The notes under the pieces are model-generated. The model saw only the letters and a list, made by a program, of their open reading frames with translations, made no database searches and was not told the DNA's origin. Below are positions 13,401 through 28,400 of a DNA stretch of 64,000 nucleotides, piece after piece. Origin of the DNA: Toxoplasma gondii ME49 (lineage: Eukaryota; Apicomplexa; Conoidasida; Eucoccidiorida; Sarcocystidae); assembly GCF_000006565.2 (NCBI RefSeq), contig NC_031473.1:2089441-2153440 (forward strand), in the 5' to 3' direction. The position numbers were made by a program, and so were the translations under genes. Position 1 is the first letter of the stretch. The number at the start of each line of letters is the position of its first letter.

Positions 13401-16400
13401 CAAAGCTGGTAGGTTCAGGTCGCCCCACTCCTGGTTGTCACCTGACGTGGGACAGCGGCTGACGGCCTCAAAATAGGAACCAAAGTATCATGCTAGACAG
13501 GACTCGCAATCACGTGCTACCTCATTTTGTGCCACGCTTGGATCTCTTCGGAGAACCAACCGACGTGATAAGATATGAACACACGTATGAGACAAACAGT
13601 AGCCTTGGCCTCAGGATCTCGCGTTCCGTAAAATGGCGTCCACGTCTGGTCGACTGTGGCTAGCGGCATCAGACTGGCGATACACTGTGCACATGCACGC
13701 ATTACAACCATGCGTACCAGCTATGGGACAATGTGGGACCGTGTGCATTTTGGTTTGGCGTGGTGCAGGCCCGTTACCCATCGATATCAACGCAGCTCAC
13801 GAGCGCTATGTCGTGACTCCATCCGTTCGAGCGCAGCTCCGGACACTTGCTCGGCATCTATCCGGTAGCCGTTCGGCGCTTCTTCTAGAAGGACCAACAT
13901 CTGCGGGGAAAACGACAGTTGTGTCGTTCCTTGCTAAGCTGACAGGTCACGCGTTTTTGCGAATCAATAATCATGAGCACACAGATGTCCAGGAGTACAC
14001 GGGCCAGTACGTGTGCGGCGAGAAGGGGGATATCGTCTTCGAAGAGGGCCCGCTTGTCAAAGCGGCCAGGGAAGGTTCCTGGGTCGTAATTGACGAGCTA
14101 AATCTCGCGCCCAGCGAGGTACTCGAAGGTATGTCGCAGCTGTGAAACAAACACACTCCGCCGAGGTTCAGTTTTAGGGTATCACAAATGAGTTCTAATA
14201 ACGAGCGGAAGAAAAGGGCTTGTAAACACTGCCACGGATAGGCCGTGCTGTTTTTTTGCTTCTTGGCGGCTTCTATGCACCCTTTCACAAACGATACCCA
14301 TACGCAGTGCGTCAGCCAGCTCACGTCATTAACATGGAGATTGTGTCTTTCAAATACCTTCAGGCTTGAACCGTTTGCTGGATGATAACCGCGAACTGTT
14401 TATCCCTGAGACGAACACCACAGTGAAGGCACATGCAGACTTTCAGCTGTTTGCCACGCAAAACCCGTCTTGTTTGGGCCAGTACGGCGGTCGCAAGAAT
14501 TTGTCGAGGGCGTTCCGGAATCGGTTCGTCGAGGTTTTCTTCACGGACTTCCCATCCTCTGACCTCCTCGTCATGCTCCAGCATCGGTGTAAACTGCCGC
14601 TCTCTCGCGCGCAGGCTATTCTACGTACCTACACGGAACTTGCGACAAAGCGTTCCCGCAGCTCTGTAGGCTCAAAAGTCCCGTTTGATGCGTGGTCGTA
14701 ACTGTTTGAAGATAGTAAAGCAACGCAGCCATGTGGTGCATTCTGTGATTGTCGGCAGAGACTTCGGCTGTGCTTGTTTTTCTGTTGATACCATTGTGCT
14801 TCGTTCATTCGCAACCATGACGGAAGTCGAGAGAGTCGTCTACACGAGTCTCCCCATGGACCAGGCGTCGACTGCTGAGTGCCACACCATTTTGCACGCT
14901 GTCAGTAACCGGAATCCGATTATGTTCTCTCTGATAAGCCAATTTCTACGCCCTATAGTGGCAGCCAATACCGTTCTCTGCTGTCTGATAGTCATCGCTC
15001 AAGAATGTCTACGTGGAACCTGCGCCTTCAACACCTGTGCGAATCGCTGAGTGTGGCGTGAGCTCGGTGATGCGTCTGTGAACGTTGTAGACTGTTATGT
15101 AATGGACGCTGCTTGACGACGCTTCTAGAGGGACTTCGTTGTACACGTATGGCTCCAGCCCTTCTCACATCTGCTGTAGCTTTGCATGTATCAATCACCG
15201 AGACGCGCCACGAGTAGGCGGCGGAGTTCCGAGGTCGATTCGCTCAAAAAGGCAAGTTGATGTCACTAGGTGTATATAAACAACCTTTTCTGGTGAGTAT
15301 ATAAGTTGTTGCAATTAACGGAGTTGATGATCACACGCGCCAACCTCTGAGGTGATGCTCCTTTTTTGTGCAGGTTTTCTCTGGATCTCACAGTTTCATG
15401 ACAATTCGCGACCTTCTTCGGTGGGGTCGGCGAGTCGGAAACTCCCCGGTCACTGCGACTGATTCCGGCCCCGACAAGGAGCGAACCTGCGTAAAAGACA
15501 GCGTTGCGACTATGCAAAGTCGTAGCAAAGGGCAACTCGCCTCTGATGCGAAGAGGCCGTCGGAGGCGGCCGCCGCAGCTCACGCGTCGGCGCCGGCTCC
15601 TTCGTCGTTGGAGGAAGTGGCACTGGAAGGCTGGATATTGATCGGGGAGCGACTGCGTAACCAAGACGAGCGAGATGTGGTGCGGGAGGCCATTGAGCGC
15701 CACTGCCTCAAGTCGACCGCCCGCCACCCGAAGCACCTCACCATCGACTACACGGCGGATCCCTATGTTAAGCAATTCCGCAAGCGTTTGGAGGAAAAAA
15801 TAGCAGATGTTTTGTCGGCGTCTGATTCGTCAGAGGGCTGCATGCCAGCTAGGGAGCCGACGACAGCTTCAGAACAGACGCGTAGGGAGGATGGGGCGGA
15901 ACTGCCAAATGCTGAAGCGGATGGTATGAAGCCAAGCAGTCCTCGAGGGCCGAGTAGAGGTGAATCACGGCTGCCTCCGTGTCTACCCTTTGTTTTCACA
16001 GAGAGTTCGTGCCGCCTTCTGGCCCTTCTCCTTCGCTGTGTTTCGTTTGATGAACCCGCGCTTCTAGTTGGAGAGACTGGTGGAGGGAAAACTGCAACGT
16101 GCGAGCTGGTAGCGTGGGTCGAGGGTCACGGGACCGGTGCGCCGGCGAACGGGAGTCATGAACATTTGCGGGATACCTCGACAGGGACGAAAGACGAAGT
16201 CTGCCAGGCTGTACAGATCCCGAAAAACGTTGACGACACGAATTTGATGAGTATGTTCAACTGTTTTCTGCAAATGGAAGCGGCAGATCTGCTTGGTGGC
16301 ATGAAGCCAGTTGGTAGAGAGAGACTTCGACGCGCTGAGGAGGATGAGCGACAGCAGAGGCGATTCTTGAAACGCTTGTTGACGTTCACCAGCGACGAGG

Positions 16401-19400
16401 AAATTTCATGCGACATTGAAGAGAATCTGTGCTCACGCGTATCGCCATCGGATCTCCCGGCAGCATTCAAAGAGGCTGCTACCGCCCACACTGCTGACGC
16501 CATGCGGTTCTTGGGTGGCTCATCTAAAGCACTTGGTGCGGCCGTGACTGCAGCTGGCGGGGACTGGGTCAGATGTGCAGAAATGATATGCCGCGCAATT
16601 AAGGCGGCACTCAAGCGTTCCTTGGCTAGCGGGACGAAGACGGTAAATCGGAACGCTCTCTGCAATTTGGACGCGCCTTCTCACCAGAAGAGAAGTCGAG
16701 ATTTTGAAATATCAACCCCCAACCCTACCGGGGGACAGGACAAGAATGACCGCAGAGAAGACGTCATTGCCAGGCAAGGTCACCATACGGACAACAAGGA
16801 GGAAGAAGATGCTGGCAACATACAAATAAACAAAAAACAGAAAAAGCCAAAACGGCGAAAAGAAAGAACAGATGGGTATGAGGTCAACTCGACCGAGGAA
16901 TTTGACAGCTCCCAACCGTCAGTGCCTCAGCACCCTTCGAATGATCAGAACTTGGCGGATAAACATGGAAACGTTGCTTTTGAAACGGACGGCGATCGTG
17001 AAAAGTGTCTCGTCTACGTCGACGTCGTGATGAAAGCTTGCACAAAGTGGCTGGCAGCAGTGCACAAGACGCAGCAGGTCTTTGAGTGGGAAGATGGCCC
17101 GATCATAACAGCGATGAAACAGGGCCAAATGTTTCTGCTGGACGAAATATCTCTCGCTCAAGATGCGGTGCTCGAGCGACTGAACTGTCTTCTGGAGGAC
17201 TCGAGAGAAATCGTGCTCAGCGAGAAAGGTGGAGATGTTGAGATTATCAAGGCTGCTCCAGGTTTCAGGTTTTTCGCCACGATGAACCCTGGGGGCGACT
17301 TTGGCAAGCGAGAACTGTCGCCGGCTCTCCGAAACAGGTTGACTGAAATCTACGTTCCTTCCTTTGACTTTGAGTCTAAGGACGCCGTAGCCCTGGTGAA
17401 CCGCCGGCTCGAATCGACAGCGTGCGAGACCGTGATCCGACAGCTTGTTCAAGTGGAGATGCGCCCCAGTCCCGACAACAGCACTGTCGCGGAGAAACGG
17501 ATTCGCCAACACTCCAGTGGAAGCACGAAACCGACAGTTGACTCTTCTGGAGACTGTCGTGCAGAAGGCTGTTTGACGGCCTTGTCATCGGCTGTACTCA
17601 AAGTGTTGGCATGGTTTGGCCGCCATGCTCAGCGGGGCACATCGGTGCGTGACATTTTAAGCTGGGTCTCTTTTATGGACGCCTTTGTCAGTCAGCAGGC
17701 CCGACTCCTACACTCTTTGCACCGGGGACGGGAACTGGCCATGCTACCCGTGGCGCATGTCGATCCGAAGAGTTCTTCCACCCGCCTGGTCACTCAAGCG
17801 TCGGCATGGGCGTTGATCGAGGGCTTTGTGCACGGCGGATGCATGACCCTGTTGGATGGGCTTGGCGTTGGGAATGACGTGCGTGTCAGTAGGAATGAAC
17901 TAGTGGATTTAGAGGTGGCGCTGTTAGATGGAGGCAAGCGTGACGGCGAGTTTGTGGCGCGCAACACCGTGGACGAAAGCCGAGAGTCTCAGCAGCTCAT
18001 CGAAAAACGCATTCTTAGCCAGAACAACTACCAGCTGGCACATCGGGCCATCCTTGCGGTGCTGTTGGTAGAAGCAGCAAAGCTTCAGGCGTTCCTTGGC
18101 GTGACAGACGTTGAAGAAGTTGCTCCGCTGAGGAAGCTGAAGGATGTCACACCGCCCGGGTTCAGAGGGACTTCCTCTCGAGATGACACCACTGCTCTTT
18201 TGTCCTCGATCGTCGCCCTTCGTCAAAGAGGCACTCTGACGCTGTCCTGGAAGCAGGTCATCGAAACGTTTGGTGAAGACGGCTTTGAGTGGGCGAGACG
18301 GGCACTGCGAGACATGGCTGAGAGAAACTCATCCGAAGAACCGTTGCCCACTGGGGTGCCGAAGAAGTGGCTCAGCGGCCTCGCGGTTGGCCCGTTCCGG
18401 CTGCCAGGGAAGCAGATCGACAATCTGGAAACGTCTGCAATCGACCAAAACTCTTCCTCGGGCCTTCCAGCTCATGAGACCGGGAAATCACGGCTAAAAT
18501 CCAGTGCTGAAGTTGCAGAACGGGCCGGCTTCGTCATCAGATCACCAGCAACTATTGTGACACTGGGGAAACTTTTAAGATGTCTTTTGTTGGTGCAAGG
18601 AGACGTTCAGGCGGCGCTGGAAGATGACGGGGAGACTGCAGAGACTGAGGCGGGGCTGCGCCGTCCGGCGCGACGTTCCCCAACTGGTCGACACGCTGTG
18701 TTGCTAGAGGGACCTCCAGGAGCCGGGAAAACCTTCGCACTGGGAATGCTTGCAGCACTCTGTGGACGCCGTCTTGTCCGCATGAATATGAGTGAAGATT
18801 CAGAGCTGAGCGATTTAATTGGCATGTTCGTACCCGGCGGTTCTGAGGAAGAAGAACAAGAAGAGCCGACAGAACCAGCGGAAGTTGGCGACAGTGCGCC
18901 GAACCTTGTTCCTGGAAAAAAGGATCCTTTCCGGGAGGGTGGGACGGAGTCGGAAGGCACACAAACAGACTCCTCTTCACGTTTCCGGTACGCCTAAACA
19001 CGTCTCAACATATCATATGTGCAACAACGATCTCAGGTGCACATTAACTGCAGCCAATGTTCTTGCTGTTGATGAGGTGGTGTATCCGTCAAATGACCTC
19101 TCTTCGAGCAACCTTGACAACTCTGTGGGGAGTTCTCTTCTATAGTAAAGATAAGGCCTCAGAGTCTGCTTCGTGCGATCTGCGTTTGTGTGCAGTTGGG
19201 TCGACGGGATCTTGACGCGTGCCGTTCGGAGTGGAGACTGGATTTTGCTCGACGAGATCAATCTGGCAAGTCAGGCGACGCTGGAGGGTCTGAACTCGCT
19301 TCTCGACCATCGGCGTTGCCTGTTCCTTCCATGCTCTCCTGTGCCTCTAATTGCGCCACCATCGTTTTGTCTGTTTGCGACGCAAAACCCTGCGGCAGCG

Positions 19401-22400
19401 CGAATGGAGTCAGGAGAGGTGTGGGAAGCAGGGCAGAACAGCGCCAGCTCCGACGGGCGAGCAGATGCGCTTGAAGACAGCAGCTTGGATGCGGAGCTGA
19501 TGGGGCAGAAAAAAGGTGGCAAAACGCATCCTGCTCCGCAGACCCGGGGAGTGAGCGGTCGGAAAGGTTTGCCGCAGTCGTTCTTGAATCGATTCTACAA
19601 GCTGTCTGTGGCCGACTTGGGACCGAGTGATCTGAGGGCTATCGCGTCGAACATCCTCACACTCAGCCGGAGCAGCGCAGTTAACACACTGCACAGAAAG
19701 TCTGCACTTTTCTCGTCGTGCGTCGTTCAGTCGGTGCTGGCGCTTCGTCGAGTCTCGTGGGAAAAAGCGTTCCATGGTCGAGAAGAGTGGGAGTGGAACG
19801 TTAGGGATGTCGTCAAAGTGATGCGATTGATTTCCGAGGGAGTAAGTGACGTCGACAAATGAAGGAGCTGGGGAAAATACGGTGGGGGATCCCGCTTTTA
19901 GATAAGGTCGTTCTGACCGAAGTATGAACTCGTGTGCGGTTGTGCCACACTACGGTTGCTTCCGTAGGCAGGCAAGGTGGCACGACTCGCGTGAAAACAC
20001 GCAAACGCTTGAAATCGAGTGAATTTACAGTATTCGTCGTCGACGTTGGGTGAACTTTGGCATCCCCTTTTGTGATGAGGCAGCAAAGAACACAGATGCT
20101 CCAGAATAACGCCTATGAAGGAATAGCAGCAACAAGGTTTTTGCAGTTTTTGTCGTCCCCTTACATCACGGTGGCGATTCAACCAACGCGGTGCTGACAC
20201 TGTTGTGGAATCAGTTGATTTCATTCGTTGTCACTGTTCTGCCCGGCTTGTGTGCAGCTTCCTTCTCGGGACTTCCGTGTTGCCATCGCCGTCACTCTCC
20301 TTTCACGGCTTCGCTGCAAGAAAGATGTTGATGCTGCAGCTGCCTGCCTCCAACACTGTTTTGAAAGGGTAGGGATGTGTGGAGGCAATCCACAGAAAAC
20401 AGAAGACGATTCAGCGCGGGCCGAGTATGCACCGGGGGACAAGCCATCAACTGGCGAACGGCTCGGATGTTGGCATTACTGGGGCCGTCATTTTATCAAG
20501 GAAGGAGGTGAGTCCCAGTCAAGAATCGACTGCACGCCGTGTCAGCGCCTGCCACCCGGCTCGAGCGTTGGGTCTGCAGCCTCCAGATCTTCCTGTTACA
20601 AGCGATATCTGGACTTCTTGCGTTTCGACGGCAGTGACGGCAATCTTTGGATCGGTGAAATGGTTTTACCTGTGGAGGCGACCTCATGCCAAAACGAAAA
20701 GGGCGGACAATCTCGATCGGAAGTGACTACCGGAGCAACGGTGCCTCGTGGTGCGGTCACGTCGAATGACGACATGGCAGTTCTTCTCGATTCTCAGAGG
20801 ATGCTAATCGGCGCCGTGGCTTGTGCGGTGAAAGCGAAGTGGCCTGTTCTACTCGTCGGCGACTCCGGAAGCGGTAAGTGGCGCGAATAGACTCGAAGAA
20901 AAGCTGTGCCTTTTCCTCCTTTTTCGCCCACCATTGAACGGGTGCAGCACCCCTCAAAACATGAGAACAGCCAGTTCTGCACACTGTGAAATGCCTACAG
21001 CCAACTACCTACGTCCACTCGACTGATGACAGGATCCATTCGATACTTAAAGGTTCTGCGGTTCCCCTCGCCTATGCAACTGGGAAGGGGGGAAGCACTG
21101 GAATGTATGCTGCGCCATGTGTAAACCCAAGTTCATTTGGTGGGACGCCAGCCGTAGCGGCGCTTGCGAATGGACTTGTTGCTATTGCTTACACCTTGCC
21201 TGATACTGCTAATGTGGTATGTCGTTATTCTCAGGAAAGTCGAGTGTTGTTCGATGGCTGGCGAGCGCGCTTCGTGAGCCCTTATGCGAGATGCGGCTTT
21301 CTCCAACGATGGACTCGTCGGATCTCTTCGGCTCGTTCCAAAATGCGGACGACTTCCGAGAGTTGCTGGAAATCGCTGCGCAAGTTGATTCTCTTGCCCT
21401 GAGCTATATTCAGAGGTGTGTCACTTTGCCAGAGCAAGCGTTAGGGGCTGCTGATTTCGAGCAGAGCCTGAGCACGCTGCAGACAGGTCGTGCTAGACTG
21501 CAATTCATCAGGGGTTCCAGCGGGGCGACTGGACCTGACAACGCCGCTGGTGATGACGGCGGAAACGCGCAGCACCAAGCAGGGAACGGATTCGCGTCTC
21601 TGAGGGAGGCGTGCAGAAGCGTATTGCGAATTATGGTGAAAGTGTCAGGCCTCGCTCCGAGAGGCCTTGTCTCAGACGGCCGTCAGCTCTCCCTAGATCG
21701 CGGTAACTGTATGGGAGAAAGTCTTCGATTCTTGGGAGTGGAGGCGAAGCGTCTCAATCGACGGCTCGTCAAGCTGGCGACATCAGAGTCAAAGCATTGT
21801 AGTGGGGGTGCGGAAGGAGCTTCACAACGGTTCAAGTGGCAGGACAGCCCATTGGTGATGGCTGTTGAGCGTGGGAGTTGGCTGCTTCTCCGCGACGCAC
21901 ACCTCTGTCCACCGGCGGTCTTAGACCGACTGAACGCCGTGCTAGAAGAGAATGGCGAGCTGCTTCTCACTGAATCAGGAAGACCTCGTCGGCTGCGCCC
22001 GCACCCTCGATTTCGAATTTTCTTGACAGCCGACACCGAACGAGCAAAAGCTCTTTCAAACGCACTCAGGAACCGTTGCCTGGAAGTCTTCGTTCAATCA
22101 GCAGCAGGAGCCACCACGTACCAAAAGTCAGTTACGGACGTACAGGAGGACAAGGATGTCGAGACTACAGCATATACTGGCACCAATGACGCTGTCGAGT
22201 GCCTGACTGACTCCGTTGGCCACGATCGCACTCAGGGGGGCCCACATGTTGCCACGCTCAAACACTCACCGTCAATACCCACGCAGCTTGGCAACGGCGT
22301 GACAGTGGCTTTCCAGAGGTTCGTGAGTGCCCTTCTTCGGTTCGATGGAGGAGACAGAGCCCCGCGTACCCTCGAGTTTCTCACGGAAGTCAACGAACAC

Positions 22401-25400
22401 ACCCCAACCAAAGGTCTTCGCTCTACCGTACTGACGAGCTGCGCTGCAGCCTGGGTTCAACCTTTGCTGGACGAAAGTATGACATCCCCATCCACCAGGT
22501 TCGCGACCGGCCCGAATTTCAAGCCGGGTCAACAGGGGTCCGTGATTGTCACTTTAAAACTTCTAGGAGCGTTTTTGGACTGGAAGAGAATGCAGCACCG
22601 GGACGACAGCATGCCGGTCGAGCTCTGCGATGTGGCCGGACACATGGACGCTATCAGAATCGCTGTTGCGGAGTTCGTTGGATGCGACAACGAGACGTAT
22701 GCACTCGCGGCTGCTATGGGGGGGACTCACGCTAGACTCGTTGGTCTCATGGAGAAACTCGCAGGCAGTGAGTTTCAGAGGTTCATGAAGCTGGCACGGC
22801 GGATATTCCTTTCCAGATCGTCACGCACCAGCGACGGGTGCACGGGCGAGGGCGACTCTTTAGAAGCAGGAGAGACTGGAAACGTGGCGGAGGACGAATG
22901 CCAAGCCACGGGTTCTGCATCAAGGGAGGATCAATCCGTTCAGAGGGTTCTGCAGCATCTGCGGGAAGGTTTTGCTGAACCACTACTTGCTGAAGGGCTA
23001 CGAGGCCTGGCCGACATGGCGCACCATTCAAGTTTTGGGAGGAAGGCGCGAACACGGGTGACGTGGGGTTGTCTTCAGGGCTGGTGTCGAACGTACCTGT
23101 CGACTTGCCGATTGGCAGAAGCGGACCAAGAGGATCCCTGCAGCACTTCCACACTCGTTGCTGACGATGGCTGCGACGGTCACGGGACTTCCAACCGCTT
23201 CGTGAACTGTGTCCATTTTAGTCAACTGTTCACTTCGCTCTTGTGGAGGTATGCGGATGCCTTTGGCGGCAGTCCGTTGTGGAGTCTAATTCTTTTGTTC
23301 CTTCTTCAAGCATCTCTCGAGTCGCAGGCGTCCAGTTTTAGTCATCGGGGTGACGTGCCCGGCAATGAAGGACACGGCCAGAACACCGCTGTTTCTCAAA
23401 GCCGGGCCGCGCAGCAGCGATCTCGTGCGGCCTTCCAAGCTGATAGTCTCACTGGCATCATGCTTCCGGGTTCTTCACAGGACCTTCTCCAACCGGCCCT
23501 CCAGTTCCTCTGCACAACCTCCTCAGCCGCAGCGACTCTTGGTTACATGCCAACTGGACCCGCGGCACAGATTCGCACTGAGCTAGCACTGCTTTTGTCG
23601 ATCCTTCAATCTCGACATGACTTCCAGACACACGCCGCGACCCTAGGCGACCTCGCCATCGCTCTGCAGATGGTTGTCTCTCACACCGCTTCGGCAGAGG
23701 AACTGCTCCAGCGTATTGCATTTTTGTCAGGAGTCTGCGGCGCGCCCAATGCGCCGCACGCGTGGACAAAGCCGGTACATGGTGAAAGGCAGACCGGTAC
23801 TGCTGCATGCGGAGACGGGCCTATGTCTCCTCAGACCCAAAGCTCGCGAGCCCGTGGAAAGCGGGAGCGCAGGGGCTGTGAATCTGAGGCGCCACAGGAC
23901 GAGACAATCGCGGGAGCGGCTCTGTGCTCTTTATCACCTCGCGTCGATCCATTATCGCACGAGTACCTGCTCGCATCTGTCGCCGCTCTGTCGGAAAATG
24001 CCGAAACTGCAGGGAGTGCCTTCGTTGCATTGTCTGCACTTCGTCATCGTCTTCAAGGGGATGAGATTGCAGCCGGGCAGAGGATAGTCAGTGGCCTTCC
24101 CCCAGTACTGGATGCCTACAAAACACTCGCGAGCTGGAATCTGTCGAACACCAGGGGAGCTCAAAGTGTCGAGTCTTGTCAAGAAACGCCTCGAACAATC
24201 CCCAAAGCTTACGGCGGGCAACCGGCTGGCAAATGCACCGAAATTGATCGAGGAATGGGATGGACACCGCCAATCGCTGGCGGCGGCGACGATGAGATTG
24301 CTACATCTCTAGAGGAAATGCATCTGCTTCGCAGCCTGTTGCATGCTTTCGAAGCGGCTCTCCGCTCAGTGCTGTTGCCTGCTCGACTAGTCGCCTCTCG
24401 GCAACTTGTCAAAGCTAAGACGCGAGCGGATCTCGATGCGTGGGCAGCAAAATTCCTCTCTCCCAGGATTCATGTTTCTTCCGGCATGTCCGACAGAACA
24501 GGTGTCCATGGGCGTATTTCCGCAGTAGGAATTGGCACAGACACTGACACATCCCTGAGAAACCAGACACAGGTGGCAGAGCCCCCTGAACCATATGTTG
24601 GGGGTGTCGCCAACGGCACCTGCGCTTCAGGAGCTCGACGAGGATCAGCCTTTTGCGTGCTGCTTTTGTCTCACATGCAAGCGACCGGAATACCCTTTCA
24701 CTGGGAGACGAAACGATATTCTCATCACGACGACGCGGAGAGGTTCTCTGGATATACAGATGCTGTTTTCTCTCTGGTGACTCCAACGCTTCTCCTGTCG
24801 CTACACGATGCACTTCTGCGAGCGTTTGACAACCTCGTTTCAGAAATCCGCCAGCAGGTCTCACTAAATCATCGTCAGGGTTCTGCAGTCTCACCTGATT
24901 CTCGACAGCATGATGGGAGCGGCCCGCAGATCCGAGAAGCGATCCAGAAGCACAATGTAGACCTAGCCGTTCTGACGGAGGCTTTTGTGTGCCTCAACCA
25001 CCTCCACGAGTTCCTCCTCAAAGCCTACCCGTTCAGCGACCCCGTAGGGACTTGCCCCAGTGCCAGCGGCATCGAATCTGACCTCGACGCAGCCGTCGAC
25101 TTACGCGGCCCTCAGACGTCATGGAGACCTTCGCTCGTGGAGCAAAACAGCTTCGCTATTCAGGAGGGGATGTTGCTCCGTGACAAAAGGGAGACTGTCG
25201 CCAGGAGGACGATGGACGCAAGGTTGGCCAACGAAGCGCTGGCAGCTGCTAAGCCCACTGTCACTCTTCTGCTGCGCAGCCTGATCCCGTCAGTTCTTTG
25301 CGTGGTGAATGCATGCCCACATGCCTTTTCTGACTCTGCCCTGAGACAGTCAATTTTAACCCTGGGCGAACTGGTGAGGGTCGATTGTTGGACTGGCGGT

Positions 25401-28400
25401 TGTTCAGGAAGACAGATATCGCTGGCCGGGTCCCCACAGAAAACTGAAGGCGAGTTGAGCACTCGTCATAACCCGCGAAGGAGTTCCGTTGCGGACAGCG
25501 AATTACCTTCTTCACGCAGGAAGCCCACATACTTCACCAGTGGTGGGGTGTCCGATCTCACAGCATCGATTTTCCTGACGCATCGCATGCAGCCGTCGGT
25601 GCGTTCCCTTGCCTCCTGGCTCCTTCGCGCTCTACAACAGGCTGCCGTGATTTTGTCGTCAGTCCCCGCCGCGATTCCCGGTTCGGTTCCACTGCCTTCA
25701 TTCAGCAGCGGGCAGCCACACAGCATTGACTTCGCAATGCAGACTGCCGAGGCTTTCGCGCATTCCGCACCTACCTTGCCGTCATTGCTTTCCTTTCTTC
25801 GTCGCGTGAGCAGGCCAGCGATAGGCGGGGATGCCCGCGGAGGCAAGGATGTCCCGGAAAACGGTCGCGGGGAGGCCTCTCGAACTGCTTGCACTTCCGC
25901 ACACGACCTTTTCTCTACTCCGACGCCGCGTTTCCTCAAGTACGCAGTATCCTTTGGTGCCCTCCTGAGAGCGGCTGGCACCTGCTACGAACAGGGGCAG
26001 GTAATCCGTGCAAGAAACATTGAACGGCAGCTCCTCTGGTATTTGCTGCTGGCGCAATCTCGGGACCAGGACGGAGTCAGTGGACACAGTCAGGTGCTTG
26101 AGTCGACCGTAGATAGCCAGATCCTGGTAACAACGGGCGTGAATACCTCCCGGTGGTCTGAAGGCGGTTGCTCTGCTGTCACGCGAATCACACGACTTCA
26201 CACGAGGCTCGCTGTTCTACAGCATGCGTTCCTTGTTTGGCGGGCGGGAGCACTAGCTTTGGCAGGTGAATGTGGGAAAGCGTTTGGTGACGGCGAGAAA
26301 GCGGCTGCCGAAGAGCAGAATGCAAATGCATCATCAGGGGCACGCACAGCTTCGGTCATATGCCTCACAGAGGAGCTTGTTGAGCATCTCCAACTTGTTG
26401 CGCCCTTGTTCTTCACCTCCACGGGCTGCGGGGCGTCGGTAACAACATCACGAGGAACTGACGCGCCGCAGGGCACCACTGAGGCGGGCAACGACGGAGA
26501 ACGACAGAACATGGACTTCAGAAAATGTTTTCCGCCTGCCTTAGTGGAAGCGTCGTCGGCGTTTGTTGCCTTCTGCTGGGAAGGCGAATCGAAAGCCCCG
26601 TCCCAGAAGAGGCAGGTGCGCGGTGAGTCAAGAGCGGAGAGTTCCTTTACAGGCTCCGGACACAAACAGATGCCCCAAGGAACAATGTGCCTCGCGGACC
26701 AGACAGGACTGGGTCTGGAAGCGATTTCATGCACACTGTCTGCGTTGTTCGATATCGCGGCATTCGCCGCTGAGGCCTCGTGCATGCGCGGGGATCAATC
26801 ACACATGATGGTTGATGGCGTCAGTGGATCGAAATCTTGTAGCGAGGCAGATGGAGACGAAACACACCGACAGTCTGCCAAGTTGCTGCAGGTGGGCCTC
26901 TTGCCTGCTCGGGCTCTGGTAACGGTTGCGGATTTTGCCGGTCGGATTTCCAACTTCCTCGAGGATACCCACAGTCGCGGCACTTCCATCAGTGGGGGCC
27001 CGACACTCGGACCTGAAATAAAGTTTCCGGGAGACGAGGTCCGTGGTACGACTGGAGTGTCTTTTCCCGGGGCAGATACCGGGCATCTTCACCTCGCCCA
27101 TCTTGAGGTGGCGACCTCCGTGCCCGCCATGTTAGACAGCGCGGCTTGGACAGGACACACCTTTGAAATGTGCGCCGAGATGCTGGAACACGCCACTATT
27201 GCAGGCGCCCGGCACTTGGTAGCCGCGGCGCTTCGGCTCCGACGTCAGCTTCACTGGTTTGTGACGCAGAGAAACAAACAAGCGATTTCCGGGAGAAAAC
27301 GGGGCCTTCGTTGCCTGGATGTGAATGCCCAAGAGAATGACGGGAACTTACCTGCACCGCGCAACGCCAGCTCCCAGGCGCTGGCGATTATCGAGCCACA
27401 AGGTACGGAGCCGCTGACTTATGTAACGAAGGAGAAGGCGAGATGGCTCACCCTTCTTGGATTCTTCACGGCGCTGGCGTCATCAACGTCGGCGAACAAC
27501 GAGGAACAAGACTCTGAGGATGCCGAGCAGAGTCTTGGCAGTTCAAGGTCGAGTGAGAGTATGGAGGAGAGTATTGAAAAGCCTGAGCACGGGCGCTGCT
27601 CGGCTGCAGCGTTGTGCAACAGGACGACAGAATTGATCATGCGGAAGGTTGACACATTCAAGCTGGGCTCTGTGGAACTGACGGACGCTGCTCGTCGGCA
27701 TCAAAATCAAAGCATGCTGGACGTACTTGACACATCAAAGCAGCTCAGATTGCTGGCAGTTGGGCCAAGGGCTTGCTCCGGTGCGGGTCATTCGGGAAAT
27801 CCGGCTTCGACATCCGTGAGCACTTCGACGGACGTACCACGATGCGGGAAGCGGACGGAGGCAGTGTTGCCAGAGGAGCTGCTAGCAAAGAATGCCAGAT
27901 GCTATGCTGGTGCGACTGCTAATCTGCTTGCTGCGCTGGTCGCCCCTTGTGATACAGAGAGCGAACAAGGGCTGCCCACAGATGGTTATGAGGGCCGATA
28001 TTGGCGGGGAGTTCTGGGAGTGTCATTGGGCTTGTGGGGAGCGCACGCTGCGGTAGCGGGATCAGCCAAGGCACTGAGGGAGCGTTGTTCGATGCAGAAG
28101 CTGGCGGACGAGGTCAACAGAGACATTCTGCAAGTAGGCGCTACTATGGAAGCTTGGCGGCTCATGGGAATGTTTGTTGCTGGAGAGACTGTACCTCTGG
28201 AAGAAAAATCAGCTCCGAGCACATCGCCAAGCGACGTATGCGGCGGGGACGCCTCGCCCCACGCTGCTGCGACGACCGCCTTGCGTCAGGAACGGCGCCG
28301 GATGCAGCATTTTATTGCCGAATTGCATCAGAGGATAAACAGCGCTGACTTAACGGAAGAAATCTTTGAGGCTCCACACGACATTTTGAGGTTGATAGTG

